From NCBI RefSeq assembly GCF_042159835.1, contig NZ_JBBVGT010000002.1, forward strand, positions 682,001 through 746,000: a DNA stretch of 64,000 nt, read 5' to 3'. Positions 43,046 through 51,715 of this stretch are shown here, in pieces. The notes below the pieces were generated by a model that was not told the origin of the DNA, ran no database searches, and was given only the letters and a program-made list of their open reading frames with translations. A program made the translations under genes and the position numbers. This DNA comes from Albibacterium profundi. GTDB lineage: Bacteria; Bacteroidota; Bacteroidia; Sphingobacteriales; Sphingobacteriaceae. Each line of letters begins with the position of its first letter. Positions within the stretch are counted from its first letter, which is position 1.

Positions 43046-43699
43046 TTAGAAGAAAATAGCGAAATTAAAAGCCAAATAAGAATCTTTAGGTTTACCGTAG
43101 CCATCATCCAGAATTTCAGTAAAACCATTATTAAAAGTTAGACCTGTTACCATACTTAGCTTATGATCCAATTGCCATTCGATCCCTCCACCAATAGCCA
43201 AACCCAAACGAAACGTCTTTGATTCGAAATCTTCACGTCCCATATCCTCAACTTCCTTATCACCTGCAATACGAATTCCACCAGTGAAACCAAACTGCCC
43301 GTAATAGCTTCGATAATATCGTTGGGTGCTTTTAAGTTTGAGCCCAATCGGCACCTCTGCATATTGTGTTCTATAAGTTGTCGACAATTGTTCCGGTCCC
43401 ACATCAACGGATGATTTAATGTTATTAATAAGAAAACCTGTCGAGAAGTAATAATTTTCGGACAAACCGAAATCAGCGAGCAAACCATAACCGTAACCCA
43501 CTTCCCAATCCTTCTCGATATCAACCCCCGCGCCATAGCGGTGCCAACTCACATTAGGTGCAAATGTAATACCCAAGCTAATCGGTTTGTAGGTATAGGT
43601 AGACCCATAGTAGTCCTGAGCACTAGAACTTTTGGTAAAACCTACTAAAAGGCAAACCACAAGCGTAATTTTCGTAAAAAATCTAAAATTCAATGCCAT
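43046..43699 (-). CDS. outer membrane beta-barrel protein (PorT-like)
   Basis: 217-residue secreted protein. N-terminal signal peptide (FFTKITLVVCLLVGFTKSSSAQ, cleavage after SAQ) is followed by alternating strands and ends in aromatic FNFAIFF, the typical C-terminal strand of an outer membrane barrel. The frame is open from a TTG at 43714; the ATG at 43699 gives the better signal peptide. 17 nt upstream of nadE. Specific role unknown. Confidence 0.75.
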   Translation of the reverse strand: MALNFRFFTKITLVVCLLVGFTKSSSAQDYYGSTYTYKPISLGITFAPNVSWHRYGAGVDIEKDWEVGYGYGLLADFGLSENYYFSTGFLINNIKSSVDVGPEQLSTTYRTQYAEVPIGLKLKSTQRYYRSYYGQFGFTGGIRIAGDKEVEDMGREDFESKTFRLGLAIGGGIEWQLDHKLSMVTGLTFNNGFTEILDDGYGKPKDSYLAFNFAIFF

Positions 43700-43790
43700 T
43701 ACTAGTGATATCAATATATTAATAACGAACAGTCAGGCATTTTATGCTATGCCGTAGCCAAATCTACCAATTCCAACAAATAAATACCGA

Positions 43791-44447
43791 TTATTTTTTA
43801 GAAAAATCGAAATTTGTCAGCTCTTTTATCTCACTAGTCCCGTCGATACCCGGCGAACCCGAATAAACCTGGCCTTGCGGAAGCTGCCCCAGAGGCCGGG
43901 ACCCGCTTCCAATACGACTATAAATATTATAAAGATCGCTCCTGGAATTTACAGAATAGCCTCCCGCCTTGGTGTCTACTTCTAGATAACCTTCTGCCTT
44001 TTCATCGGCAGTCTGAGGCACGACTCCATCGCTAAGATAACTTAACAACACTTCTCCTCCATTTCCATTCGGATATGTGCGACTACCATTGTTGGCGTCC
44101 CGGCCACCTGCTAACACAAACAAAGAGCCCAATTCGTCAAACCTTATTGTGATATCCATGTCTGATCCATTATTTTTTCCATCTGTCGCTGAGATATAGG
44201 CTTTTTTGGGAATGATGGCATGTTTCACCTCCAATATAACATGTTTTTTCCCGTAAAACTGCAATGATGCTCTATCATGCATAATCAATGTATCAATTAC
44301 AACATGTTGAGTTGAATCCGCGCCGGAAATGTGCTCACGCTTTTTCTTTTTAATTTCCAACTTTGATATATGAGTAACCGAATCCACTTGTGCAAGCGCT
44401 GCGGTCGCAAAGAATATACTTAAAATGGTAAAAACAAAATACTTCAT
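43791..44447 (-). CDS. secreted protein of unknown function
   Basis: 218 residues with an N-terminal signal peptide (MKYFVFTILSIFFATAALAQ, cleavage after LAQ). The rest is hydrophilic, with a Lys-rich patch (KLEIKKKKREH), a predicted beta-rich middle and a Gly/Ser-rich second half (GGRDANNGSRTYPNGNGGEV). I do not recognise a family. ATG at 44447. It stands alone between the outer membrane protein and a terminator. Probably periplasmic or surface. Confidence 0.6.
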   Translation of the reverse strand: MKYFVFTILSIFFATAALAQVDSVTHISKLEIKKKKREHISGADSTQHVVIDTLIMHDRASLQFYGKKHVILEVKHAIIPKKAYISATDGKNNGSDMDITIRFDELGSLFVLAGGRDANNGSRTYPNGNGGEVLLSYLSDGVVPQTADEKAEGYLEVDTKAGGYSVNSRSDLYNIYSRIGSGSRPLGQLPQGQVYSGSPGIDGTSEIKELTNFDFSKK

Positions 44448-44502
44448 ACCTTATAAACACGCTGAGAAACAAAAGGTTTAACCATCTGAATAAAAACAAA
44501 AA

Positions 44503-44530
44503 ATCCATTTAGAATCTAGTCTAAATGGAT
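44503..44530 (-). terminator. terminator of the 72-residue membrane protein gene
   Basis: ATCCATTTAGA pairs with TCTAAATGGAT, an 11-bp perfect stem with a 6-nt loop. On the minus strand it is followed by TTTTTTGTTTTTA. It lies 51 nt past the stop of the upstream gene. Confidence 0.8.
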
Positions 44531-44580
44531 CTGTTTTTATAAATAACACAGACAAATCTGATTACCGTATTATGATATGT

Positions 44581-44799
44581 CTATTTAAGAATACGAAGTA
44601 TAGTTCGAATGGCCATTACTGAAGCAACAACTAAAAGTATATTAGCAATCGTGTCAAATAAAAACGTCTCCTGAATAAATCTCACAAACACGCCGGCCAT
44701 ACCGATAGCAATCGCAATAACAAGGGATACATAATAATGCGTTTCATTCGCATTATTATCAGTCTTTACATGTGGTCTTGGTTCATTTTTCGTGTTCAT
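44581..44799 (-). CDS. small membrane protein of unknown function
   Basis: 72 residues; a hydrophilic N-terminus (MNTKNEPRPHVKTDNNANET) and two membrane helices (YYVSLVIAIAIGMAGVFV; ANILLVVASVMAIRTILRIL). ATG at 44799 with a -7 element (TATTTTTG, 44823-44816 on the minus strand) 16 nt upstream. Own promoter and terminator: a single-gene unit. Function unknown. Confidence 0.6.
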   Translation of the reverse strand: MNTKNEPRPHVKTDNNANETHYYVSLVIAIAIGMAGVFVRFIQETFLFDTIANILLVVASVMAIRTILRILK

Positions 44800-44815
44800 A
44801 GCATTTTATTTGCCA

Positions 44816-44823
44816 CAAAAATA
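44816..44823 (-). promoter_or_regulatory. -7 promoter element for the 72-residue membrane protein gene
   Basis: Minus strand TATTTTTG, an exact TAnnTTTG match, 16 nt before the ATG at 44799. The -33 region (TTT near 44845) is weak. Confidence 0.4.
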
Positions 44824-44860
44824 CAAAATATTTAAATGATTAGAAATCTAATTGACAACA

Positions 44861-44891
44861 AAAAAGCCTCTACATAAAGTAAAGGCTTTTT
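44861..44891 (-). terminator. terminator of the ATP synthase operon
   Basis: AAAAAGCCT (44861-44869) pairs with AGGCTTTTT (44883-44891), with inner TAC/GTA pairing; on the minus strand the stem ends in a T-run. It lies 19 nt past the atpG stop. Confidence 0.85.
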
Positions 44892-44910
44892 AAACTCATA
44901 TTGGATACGA

Positions 44911-45795
44911 CTACCCTTCAGATAATGCCGCTGCACCGCTCACAATCTCCGTCAATTCGGTAGTGATCGCGGCTTGTCTAGCTTGGTTATATGATAACTT
45001 CAATGCCTTTAACAGTTCTCCGGCATTCTCAGTCGCTTTATCCATAGCTGTCATCCTCGCACCATGTTCAGAAGCATGTGAATCCAAAACAGCTTTATAC
45101 AATTGAATCTTAATCGATTTCGGTATTAAGTCTTCCGTGATCTTTTCTTTGGAAGGCTCGAAAATGTAGTCGACTTCCGTCTGTGTTTCGGTTTCTTCTC
45201 TAACAGTAGGCTCCAACGGCAATAATTGCTCTGTACTCAAGATCTGTACAGCTGCATTCTTAAACTGATTGTACACAATCTCAACCCGATCATAATCGCC
45301 ATCAACGAAACCTTTCATCACCAGCTCTGTAATTGCCGAGGTATTTTCAAAATTCAACTGTGAAAACAACTCACTGTGGTTACCAATCATAGCGTAATTT
45401 GCTTTCGAAAAATGATCATGACCCCGCTTTCCTATAGCCAAAATACTAACATTCCCCTTTCTGTGTTGTTCAGCATATTTCTGGGAAATCAGCAAATTCG
45501 TCGCCTTGATTATGGACGAGTTAAACGCACCTGCCAAGCCTCTATTAGAAGTAATTACCACCAACAGCACCTTCTCTGGACTTCTGTTTTCCAAATACGG
45601 AGATGCATTCCCTTCAATGCTAGCTGAAAGGTTTGACAATATTTCCTTTAATTTAGTGGCATAAGGCCGCAAGTCGACAATTGCATTGGTAGCTCTTTTC
45701 AACTTAGCAGCAGAAACCATTTTCATAGCATTGGTGATCTGCTGAGTTGAGGTTACCGATGAAATTCGATTTCTTACTTCTTTTAAATTCGCCAT
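44911..45795 (-). CDS. atpG: ATP synthase subunit gamma
   Basis: Central rotor shaft of F1 (294 aa). Begins MANLKEVRNRISSVTSTQQI TNAM, the conserved N-terminal helix start, and ends with the C-terminal helix NQARQAAITTELTEIVSGAA. Last gene of this operon; a terminator follows. Normally beta and epsilon (atpD, atpC) come next, but they are not here. Confidence 0.97.
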   Translation of the reverse strand: MANLKEVRNRISSVTSTQQITNAMKMVSAAKLKRATNAIVDLRPYATKLKEILSNLSASIEGNASPYLENRSPEKVLLVVITSNRGLAGAFNSSIIKATNLLISQKYAEQHRKGNVSILAIGKRGHDHFSKANYAMIGNHSELFSQLNFENTSAITELVMKGFVDGDYDRVEIVYNQFKNAAVQILSTEQLLPLEPTVREETETQTEVDYIFEPSKEKITEDLIPKSIKIQLYKAVLDSHASEHGARMTAMDKATENAGELLKALKLSYNQARQAAITTELTEIVSGAAALSEG

Positions 45796-45819
45796 TTCTT
45801 AGTATCGATGAAATCTGTA

Positions 45820-47394
45820 TTAATATTTAGCAACGAGCTCCTTAGCGACCTTTTCTAAAACACCGGTCAAATCATCATTAAACTTACCGCTCTTTAGTTC
45901 TCTAAGCACCTCTGGATGCCTTAATTCTAATTGCTGTAAGTATTCCTTTTCAAACTCTCTAACTTTCTCCACAGGAACAGTTCTAAATAAACCCTTAACA
46001 CCTGCATAAACAATTGCTACTTGCTTCTCAACAGCAACCGGAGAGAATTGAGGCTGTTTCAAGATCTCTACGTTTCTAACGCCTTTGTCAAGTACAGCCT
46101 TGGTAGCTGCATCGAGATCAGAACCAAATTTTGCAAAAGCTTCTAGTTCGCGATACTGGGCTTGATCAAGCTTCAATGTACCAGCTACTTTCTTCATTGA
46201 CTTAATTTGTGCATTACCTCCAACGCGCGATACAGAGATACCCACGTTAATCGCCGGACGAACGCCCGCATTAAATAGATTAGACTCAAGGAATATCTGT
46301 CCGTCGGTAATAGAAATTACGTTTGTCGGAATATATGCTGAAACATCACCGGCTTGAGTTTCAATGATAGGCAAGGCCGTCAAAGATCCTCCTCCTTTCA
46401 CCTTATCTTTCATCGAGTCAGGCAAATCGTTCATTGTTTTTGCAATTTCATCATCTGATGTAATTTTTGCAGCACGCTCTAATAAACGACTGTGCAGATA
46501 GAAGACATCACCCGGATAAGCTTCACGACCTGGTGGACGGCGAAGCAATAAAGATACTTCGCGATAAGCTACAGCTTGCTTCGATAAATCATCATAAACA
46601 ATCAGAGCAGGACGTCCTGAATCACGGAAGTATTCACCAATTGCAGCTCCTGCCATAGGTGCGTAAAACTGCATCGGTGCAGGATCTGAAGCAGATGCAG
46701 CGACTACCACAGTATATGGCAGTGCACCATTTTCTTCCAAAGTACGAACAATGTTCGCCACTGTTGAGTTCTTCTGTCCGATAGCTACATAAATACAGAA
46801 AACAGGTTCGCCTGCTTCATAGAATTCCTTTTGATTGATGATCGTATCGATACATACAGCAGTTTTACCGGTTTGACGGTCGCCAATTACCAGCTCACGC
46901 TGTCCACGACCTACCGGTATCATAGCGTCAATCGCTTTAATACCAGTTTGTAGAGGTTCTGTTACCGGCTCACGGAAAATTACTCCGGGTGCCTTCCGTT
47001 CAATTGGCATCTCAAAAGTTTCCCCTGTAATAGGCCCTTTACCATCAATAGGCTCACCTAGCGTGTTCACAACACGGCCAAGCATACCTTCACCAACCTG
47101 GAGTGAAGCAATCTTATTGGTCCGTTTGATCGTATCTCCTTCTTTTATCTCATCAGAAGAACCGAGCAAAACAACACCCACATTGTCTTCTTCTAAGTTT
47201 AGTACGATACCTTTCAGGCCATTTTCAAATTCAACTAATTCTCCAGATTGAACTTTAGTTAAACCGTAGATACGAGCAATACCGTCACCGATCTGCAATA
47301 CGGTACCTACTTCTTCAAGTTCGGCTTCTGATTTAAAGTTAGACAATTGCTCCCTGAGAATTGCTGATACTTCATCTGGTCTTACCTCTACCAT
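45820..47394 (-). CDS. atpA: ATP synthase subunit alpha
   Basis: Regulatory nucleotide-binding subunit of F1 (524 aa). Walker A GDRQTGKTAV, Walker B-like LIVYDD, and the alpha signature PAINVGISVSRVGG are present. ATG start, 23 nt after atpH. Normal length. Confidence 0.98.
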   Translation of the reverse strand: MVEVRPDEVSAILREQLSNFKSEAELEEVGTVLQIGDGIARIYGLTKVQSGELVEFENGLKGIVLNLEEDNVGVVLLGSSDEIKEGDTIKRTNKIASLQVGEGMLGRVVNTLGEPIDGKGPITGETFEMPIERKAPGVIFREPVTEPLQTGIKAIDAMIPVGRGQRELVIGDRQTGKTAVCIDTIINQKEFYEAGEPVFCIYVAIGQKNSTVANIVRTLEENGALPYTVVVAASASDPAPMQFYAPMAGAAIGEYFRDSGRPALIVYDDLSKQAVAYREVSLLLRRPPGREAYPGDVFYLHSRLLERAAKITSDDEIAKTMNDLPDSMKDKVKGGGSLTALPIIETQAGDVSAYIPTNVISITDGQIFLESNLFNAGVRPAINVGISVSRVGGNAQIKSMKKVAGTLKLDQAQYRELEAFAKFGSDLDAATKAVLDKGVRNVEILKQPQFSPVAVEKQVAIVYAGVKGLFRTVPVEKVREFEKEYLQQLELRHPEVLRELKSGKFNDDLTGVLEKVAKELVAKY

Positions 47395-47417
47395 AATTAT
47401 TTATTAATATATGTTAT

Positions 47418-47954
47418 TTATTCTGATAAATGCTGTTCTAATTTATTCAGCTGACTAGCGATACTCGTGTCAACTTGCTTATCTCCTACACGAAGGATGA
47501 AGCCACCAATCAAATCTGGATTCACTTCGTTTGTAAGAATTACTTCATTACCATAATCCTTCTTGATTAAAGAGATAATTTCATTCTGATGTTCTTTTGA
47601 TAAAGGTACAGCAGAAACAACTGACGCTTCTACGATACCCTTTTCTCTGTTATATTCAGAAACGAATTCCTTGGCAGTAGCGTAAATCACCCCTGCACGT
47701 CCTTTTTTTACCAACAAATCAAAAAAAGAAATTACAGCTGCATGAGCCTTTGCTCCGAAAATTGCCTTTAAGATGTTCGACTTCTTATCCAATTTTATAA
47801 TTGGATTTTTCAATACAGCACGCAAATTAGAGTTCGACTTGATAACGTCAATTACTTGCAGCATATCTCCGTGTATAGCTTCCAAAGCATTCTGCTCTTT
47901 AGCCAAGTCAATCAAAGATTTTGCGTATCGAGAAGCTACTTTAAATTCTGACAT
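47418..47954 (-). CDS. atpH: ATP synthase subunit delta
   Basis: Peripheral-stalk subunit (178 aa) joining F1 to the b subunit. N-terminal helical domain (ASRYAKSLIDLAKEQNALEA) and the C-terminal signature NEVNPDLIGGFILRVGDKQV. 7 nt after atpF. ATG start. Confidence 0.96.
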   Translation of the reverse strand: MSEFKVASRYAKSLIDLAKEQNALEAIHGDMLQVIDVIKSNSNLRAVLKNPIIKLDKKSNILKAIFGAKAHAAVISFFDLLVKKGRAGVIYATAKEFVSEYNREKGIVEASVVSAVPLSKEHQNEIISLIKKDYGNEVILTNEVNPDLIGGFILRVGDKQVDTSIASQLNKLEQHLSE

Positions 47955-47961
47955 CGATTTC

Positions 47962-48456
47962 TTAATTTAACTTAATGTCCTTCAATAATTCTTCGACCAA
48001 CTTTTCCTGATTAGCTTGATCCTCAAAATTATCTTTCAAAACCTTACGAGCGATATCTAAAGCCAAACCTGATACTTCATTCTTCACTTCGACCAATGCC
48101 TGAGTCTTTTGATGTTGTATTTCTAAGCGGGCTTTTTCAATCATTTTAGCACCCTCTTCCTCTGCAGAAGTTTTAGCGTCCAAAACGATTTGATCTTTTA
48201 ACTCTTTTGCTTCTTTTAAAATCTGGTCACGTTCAGCACGCGCTTGGATTAACAACTGTTCGTTCTCATTAGTCAAACGAGCCAGCTCTTCTTTGGCTTT
48301 CTCTGCCGAGTCAAGTGCCTCTTCTATCGAACGCTCCCGATCACTGATCGACTTCATAACTGGCTTCCAAGCAAATTTAGTAAGGAGGAATAGCAAAATG
48401 AGGAAACCTATAGTTTGCCAAAATATTAAACCAATCGCAGGGGTAACTAATTCCAT
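47962..48456 (-). CDS. atpF: ATP synthase subunit b
   Basis: Peripheral-stalk b subunit (164 aa): one N-terminal membrane helix (IFWQTIGFLILLFLLTKFAW) then a long, charged coiled coil (SAEKAKEELARLTNENEQLL). Only one b-type gene is seen. An 84-nt gap with a hairpin separates it from atpE upstream. Confidence 0.96.
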   Translation of the reverse strand: MELVTPAIGLIFWQTIGFLILLFLLTKFAWKPVMKSISDRERSIEEALDSAEKAKEELARLTNENEQLLIQARAERDQILKEAKELKDQIVLDAKTSAEEEGAKMIEKARLEIQHQKTQALVEVKNEVSGLALDIARKVLKDNFEDQANQEKLVEELLKDIKLN

Positions 48457-48495
48457 TATATATCGTGTTTATTAAATATCATTGTTAAATAAAAA

Positions 48496-48528
48496 GAATT
48501 GATTGGCGGCAATCCCACCAATCAGTTC
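48496..48528 (-). promoter_or_regulatory. intercistronic hairpin between atpE and atpF
   Basis: GAATTGATTGG (48496-48506) and CCAATCAGTTC (48518-48528) pair at 10 of 11 positions with an 11-nt loop; a T-rich stretch follows on the minus strand. A leaky terminator or mRNA-protecting stem here would raise the amount of c subunit (8-15 copies per complex) over b. Confidence 0.6.
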
Positions 48529-48540
48529 TTCTTTTAATAC

Positions 48541-48747
48541 TTAGTTACCTAAGAAGGCAACAACCACTGCGAATAGAGCAACCGCCTCAATAAGGGCAGC
48601 AGCAATAAGCATTGCAGTTTGAATCTTTGAAGCAGCTTCGGGTTGGCGAGCAATACTTTCCATTGCAGAACCACCAATTCTTCCGATACCAATTCCGGCG
48701 CCGATTGCGGCTAAACCGGCTCCAATTGCAGCTAACGTTCCAGTCAT
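48541..48747 (-). CDS. atpE: ATP synthase subunit c
   Basis: Proteolipid of the c ring (68 aa, two membrane helices). Helix 1 is Gly/Ala-rich (AAIGAGLAAIGAGIGIGRIG); the loop RQPEAASK is conserved; helix 2 carries the ion-binding Glu54 (ALIEAVALFAV). The residue after Glu is Ala and no extra polar ligand is obvious, so a proton ring is more likely than Na+. ATG at 48747; slightly shorter N-terminus than many Bacteroidota homologues. Confidence 0.96.
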   Translation of the reverse strand: MTGTLAAIGAGLAAIGAGIGIGRIGGSAMESIARQPEAASKIQTAMLIAAALIEAVALFAVVVAFLGN

Positions 48748-48789
48748 TTTAATTTAATTTAATATTTAGTTTAACAATAATGTTCGTTA

Positions 48790-49929
48790 TTAATGATGCT
48801 CTTCGATCGCCATCCCGATAAACAGAGCTGATAGAATGGTAAAGATAAACGCTTGGATAAAAGCTACCAACAGCTCAATCAATGAAATGAACAAAACAAA
48901 GAGTAATGAGGCAGGGGCAACCGCTACCGATTTGAAAACAAAAATAAGTGAGATCAATGCCAGCACCAAAATGTGTCCTGCAGTAATGTTCGCAAACAAA
49001 CGAATCATCAATGCTATTGGCTTGGTAAACATACCGATGATCTCCACCGGAATCATCAACGGATATAACCACCATGGCACGTGAGGCTTAAAAATATGCG
49101 CCCAGTAGTACTTATTACCATTAACCGTCGTAATAATAAAAGTTATTGCAGCTAAAACCATCGTAACCGCAATGTTACCCGTTACGTTTGCACTCCCTGG
49201 GAAAAACGGCACCAGACCTAACATATTATTAAACCATATAAAAAAGAACACGGTTAATAAATAAGGCATAAAGCGCTCATATTTGTACCCTAAATTCGGA
49301 CGTGCAATATCGTCTCGCACAAAAATAATAATGGGCTCAACGAGCGACTGAAATCCTTTTGGAGCTTTACCCTCACGTTTCTTATATGAATTTGCGACGC
49401 CTATGAAAAGAACGCACAAGACGATGATCGAGAAAAAGATGGTGAACACATTTTTAGTGATCGAAAAATCCAATGGCTTTGCGTTTAACACTTCATGATG
49501 CCCATCAGCAGCCGTCTCCATCTCTAAATAAGAACCATGCACCATTTCTTCAGAAGCATAGTATATTTTATTGTGATAACGAGTAAAGTATTGGCCATTG
49601 CTCTCAGCAACAACTTTCCCTTCGTTATCCAACTGAAACTTCTTTGAGGAGAAAATCGTCAAACCATTGTCTGTCCACAGAATAATCGGAAGATGCAAGC
49701 CCTTCCAACCCTCTCCTTCACCAAAGAAATGAAATTCATGAGCATCCGCAATGTGATGTAAAATAAAACTATTAATATCTACTTCCTCTCCATCCTCAGA
49801 AATTTGTTCCGGCATTTCCTCATGAGGCTGGACGTCATTTTGGGCATTTACAGTAGAAAAAGCGAAAAAAAGCGCGAGAAAAGCAATAATCTTCGTACTC
49901 TTCAATTTAAAAATAGGGCTGAATTCCAT
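48790..49929 (-). CDS. atpB: ATP synthase subunit a (long form)
   Basis: Proton-channel subunit of Fo (379 aa, usually about 270). The extra length is N-terminal: a signal-peptide-like start (FLALFFAFSTVNAQ) and a ~130-residue periplasmic region (EDGEEVDINSFILHHIADAH ...). The channel part has the essential Arg in ALMIRLFANITAGHILVLAL. This long layout occurs in Bacteroidota. 42 nt before atpE. Confidence 0.96.
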   Translation of the reverse strand: MEFSPIFKLKSTKIIAFLALFFAFSTVNAQNDVQPHEEMPEQISEDGEEVDINSFILHHIADAHEFHFFGEGEGWKGLHLPIILWTDNGLTIFSSKKFQLDNEGKVVAESNGQYFTRYHNKIYYASEEMVHGSYLEMETAADGHHEVLNAKPLDFSITKNVFTIFFSIIVLCVLFIGVANSYKKREGKAPKGFQSLVEPIIIFVRDDIARPNLGYKYERFMPYLLTVFFFIWFNNMLGLVPFFPGSANVTGNIAVTMVLAAITFIITTVNGNKYYWAHIFKPHVPWWLYPLMIPVEIIGMFTKPIALMIRLFANITAGHILVLALISLIFVFKSVAVAPASLLFVLFISLIELLVAFIQAFIFTILSALFIGMAIEEHH

Positions 49930-49943
49930 CTATTCCGTGTTTT

Positions 49944-50330
49944 TTACATTTTATTTTGGTCGCGCAAGTTACGCAACAAACAGATAACTTCAAAGAGTGT
50001 AAATAAGAAATATATATAAAAAAAGTTTCCGGCTAAAACCTTTTGATTATCAGCACCTTTCAAAAGTAGCATCAGAACCATTGCTAAGCTAAATATCATC
50101 TTCAAAGTTAGGCCTCCTAATAGGGCTAAAACGGAGGTTTGTCCACCTTTTTTAATCCCAAAAAAAGACAGTACGTAGACAATTGTTGTCAAGACAAAAA
50201 GAAAAACAAATAAAGGAATGTAATATTCGGAAACCAGATCCCTCCCAATCACATTACTGAGCCCATAAGGCAAGCCAAAAACGAAAATCGCAAAAAGTGA
50301 AAAATATAATATAAATTTGACTATACTCAT
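49944..50330 (-). CDS. membrane protein of the ATP synthase operon (AtpI-like place)
   Basis: 128 residues with four hydrophobic segments (FILYFSLFAIFVFGLPYGLS; YYIPLFVFLFVLTTIVYVLS; LGGLTLKMIFSLAMVLMLLL; NFFYIYFLFTLFEVICLLRN). No clear signature. Its place between the AtpI/AtpZ-like gene and atpB suggests a role in Fo assembly, comparable to AtpI, but this is inference from context. Start codon directly abuts the stop of the upstream gene. Confidence 0.65.
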   Translation of the reverse strand: MSIVKFILYFSLFAIFVFGLPYGLSNVIGRDLVSEYYIPLFVFLFVLTTIVYVLSFFGIKKGGQTSVLALLGGLTLKMIFSLAMVLMLLLKGADNQKVLAGNFFYIYFLFTLFEVICLLRNLRDQNKM

Positions 50331-50579
50331 TTACTCACCCTTTTTCTTATTAACCGATTTGATAACCGTATAGAGGCTCGAACAAACACCTATCAAACCT
50401 AAAATCGCAGTAAAAACCGCCTTTTCATTACCCTGCCATTCATCGATTTTATAACCAATGAACGTAAAAACACCAATAATAGCGATCATTTGAAATCCCA
50501 AACCGGAATAATAAGCATATCTGCTTAGCTGGTTTCCCTTTGTCTTTTCATCGGTCGACTTTTGATCCTTATTCGTCAT
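50331..50579 (-). CDS. AtpZ/AtpI family protein
   Basis: 82 residues with two helices (YYSGLGFQMIAIIGVFTFIG; AVFTAILGLIGVCSSLYTVI) separated by a short charged loop (YKIDEWQGNEK). Matches the small AtpZ/AtpI family that precedes Fo genes and is thought to help c-ring assembly or Mg2+ entry. ATG at 50579, 13 nt after the M23 peptidase gene. Confidence 0.8.
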   Translation of the reverse strand: MTNKDQKSTDEKTKGNQLSRYAYYSGLGFQMIAIIGVFTFIGYKIDEWQGNEKAVFTAILGLIGVCSSLYTVIKSVNKKKGE

Positions 50580-50592
50580 TTCTATTCCGTCT

Positions 50593-51462
50593 TTAGAATG
50601 TTATATAGTTTTCAGCATCGACCGGATTTCCATAATGCCACAGCTCGAAATGTAGATGCGGACCGGTCGACAGCTCTCCGGTATTTCCAACCATAGCAAT
50701 GACCTCGCCTCCCCTTACAAAACTTCCCACTTTCTTCAAAAGAACCGCACAATGTTTATAAACCGATATAATGTTATCAAAGTGCTGAACAATAATCACA
50801 TAACCGGTTGCCGGTGTAAACGATGCGAAAATCACATGACCATCGAGCGTCGTTTTAATCGGTTCGTTCAATTTGGTCGCAATGTCCGTCGCGAAATGCT
50901 GTAACTCTTCATCATATTGAGCACTAACAATTCCCTTCACCGGACTATAAAACGTATAAGAAGATATTCCTCGTTCACCCACATCGTCATCTAGGGCTTT
51001 AGCACTGGTCCCGGAAAGCAACAAATCGCGTAGCACTTGCTCATCCTCAGACAACTCAGTTGTTTCCGTAGCGGGCTTTGCTTCTCGCATCTGCTTTTCC
51101 TCGCGCGCTACAGCCTGTTCAATCGTCTCTCCTACACTACCACTCAATACACCTTGTATATTATCCAGATAAAGCTCATTATCGCTAACTAATCTACTCA
51201 ACGAGTCGATACGACCATAAGCTTCAACCAGATCTCTGCGATTTTCATTGTAATCAGTCACGAAATATTCCTGCAAGGGACTATATCTGGCTACAAGCAA
51301 AACGATAAAAAGAACGACAAGCATTAGAGCAACGAAGGATGAGATGAAAACCCACATCGGCGCCTTAAGCGATAGCTTTTCCTTAAAACTATCGTCCTGC
51401 AATAGTTTTATCTGATACTTTCGTTTCAGTGTTTCTATAAATGCTTTAATACCTCTTTGCAA
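50593..51462 (-). CDS. M23 family metallopeptidase
   Basis: Peptidoglycan endopeptidase-like protein (289 aa). One N-terminal membrane anchor (WVFISSFVALMLVVLFIVLL), a coiled-coil stretch (EAYGRIDSLSRLVSDNELYL), then the LytM/M23 domain with the first zinc ligands in HFATD and the HLHFELW motif at the C-terminus. The ligand set (H, D, H) appears complete. Start is TTG at 51462; no ATG in a better place. Only 13 nt from the ATP synthase genes, so likely cotranscribed. Confidence 0.85.
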   Translation of the reverse strand: MQRGIKAFIETLKRKYQIKLLQDDSFKEKLSLKAPMWVFISSFVALMLVVLFIVLLVARYSPLQEYFVTDYNENRRDLVEAYGRIDSLSRLVSDNELYLDNIQGVLSGSVGETIEQAVAREEKQMREAKPATETTELSEDEQVLRDLLLSGTSAKALDDDVGERGISSYTFYSPVKGIVSAQYDEELQHFATDIATKLNEPIKTTLDGHVIFASFTPATGYVIIVQHFDNIISVYKHCAVLLKKVGSFVRGGEVIAMVGNTGELSTGPHLHFELWHYGNPVDAENYITF

Positions 51463-51492
51463 TTACTAACTTCTTGACTTGTACAAACGCTG

Positions 51493-51500
51493 CAAATATA
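51493..51500 (-). promoter_or_regulatory. -7 promoter element for M23 peptidase and ATP synthase genes
   Basis: Minus strand TATATTTG, an exact TAnnTTTG match, 30 nt before the TTG start. No good -33 TTG at the standard distance. Confidence 0.4.
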
Positions 51501-51601
51501 AGTAAATGCTTTAACCATTTCACTTACAATATCTTTAATACAAACGATGATCATTCAACAATAGAGACCGATAGCCTATTTTTTAAAAAAATAAAAGACC
51601 G

Positions 51602-51609
51602 TATCTTTG
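51602..51609 (+). promoter_or_regulatory. -7 promoter element for PBP1A
   Basis: Plus strand TATCTTTG, an exact TAnnTTTG match, preceded at the -33 position by a TTTT run. It would give a leader of about 100 nt before the ATG at 51716. The region 51463-51715 otherwise shows no gene. Confidence 0.45.
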
Positions 51610-51715
51610 ACGCATAATTAATAGATAAGACAGTTTCGATTAAAATAGGCACGAAATTAGCTACCATCGGTTATCCAACGAATGGACTTACAATAAATAA
51701 CGCCCATAGTTTCAA

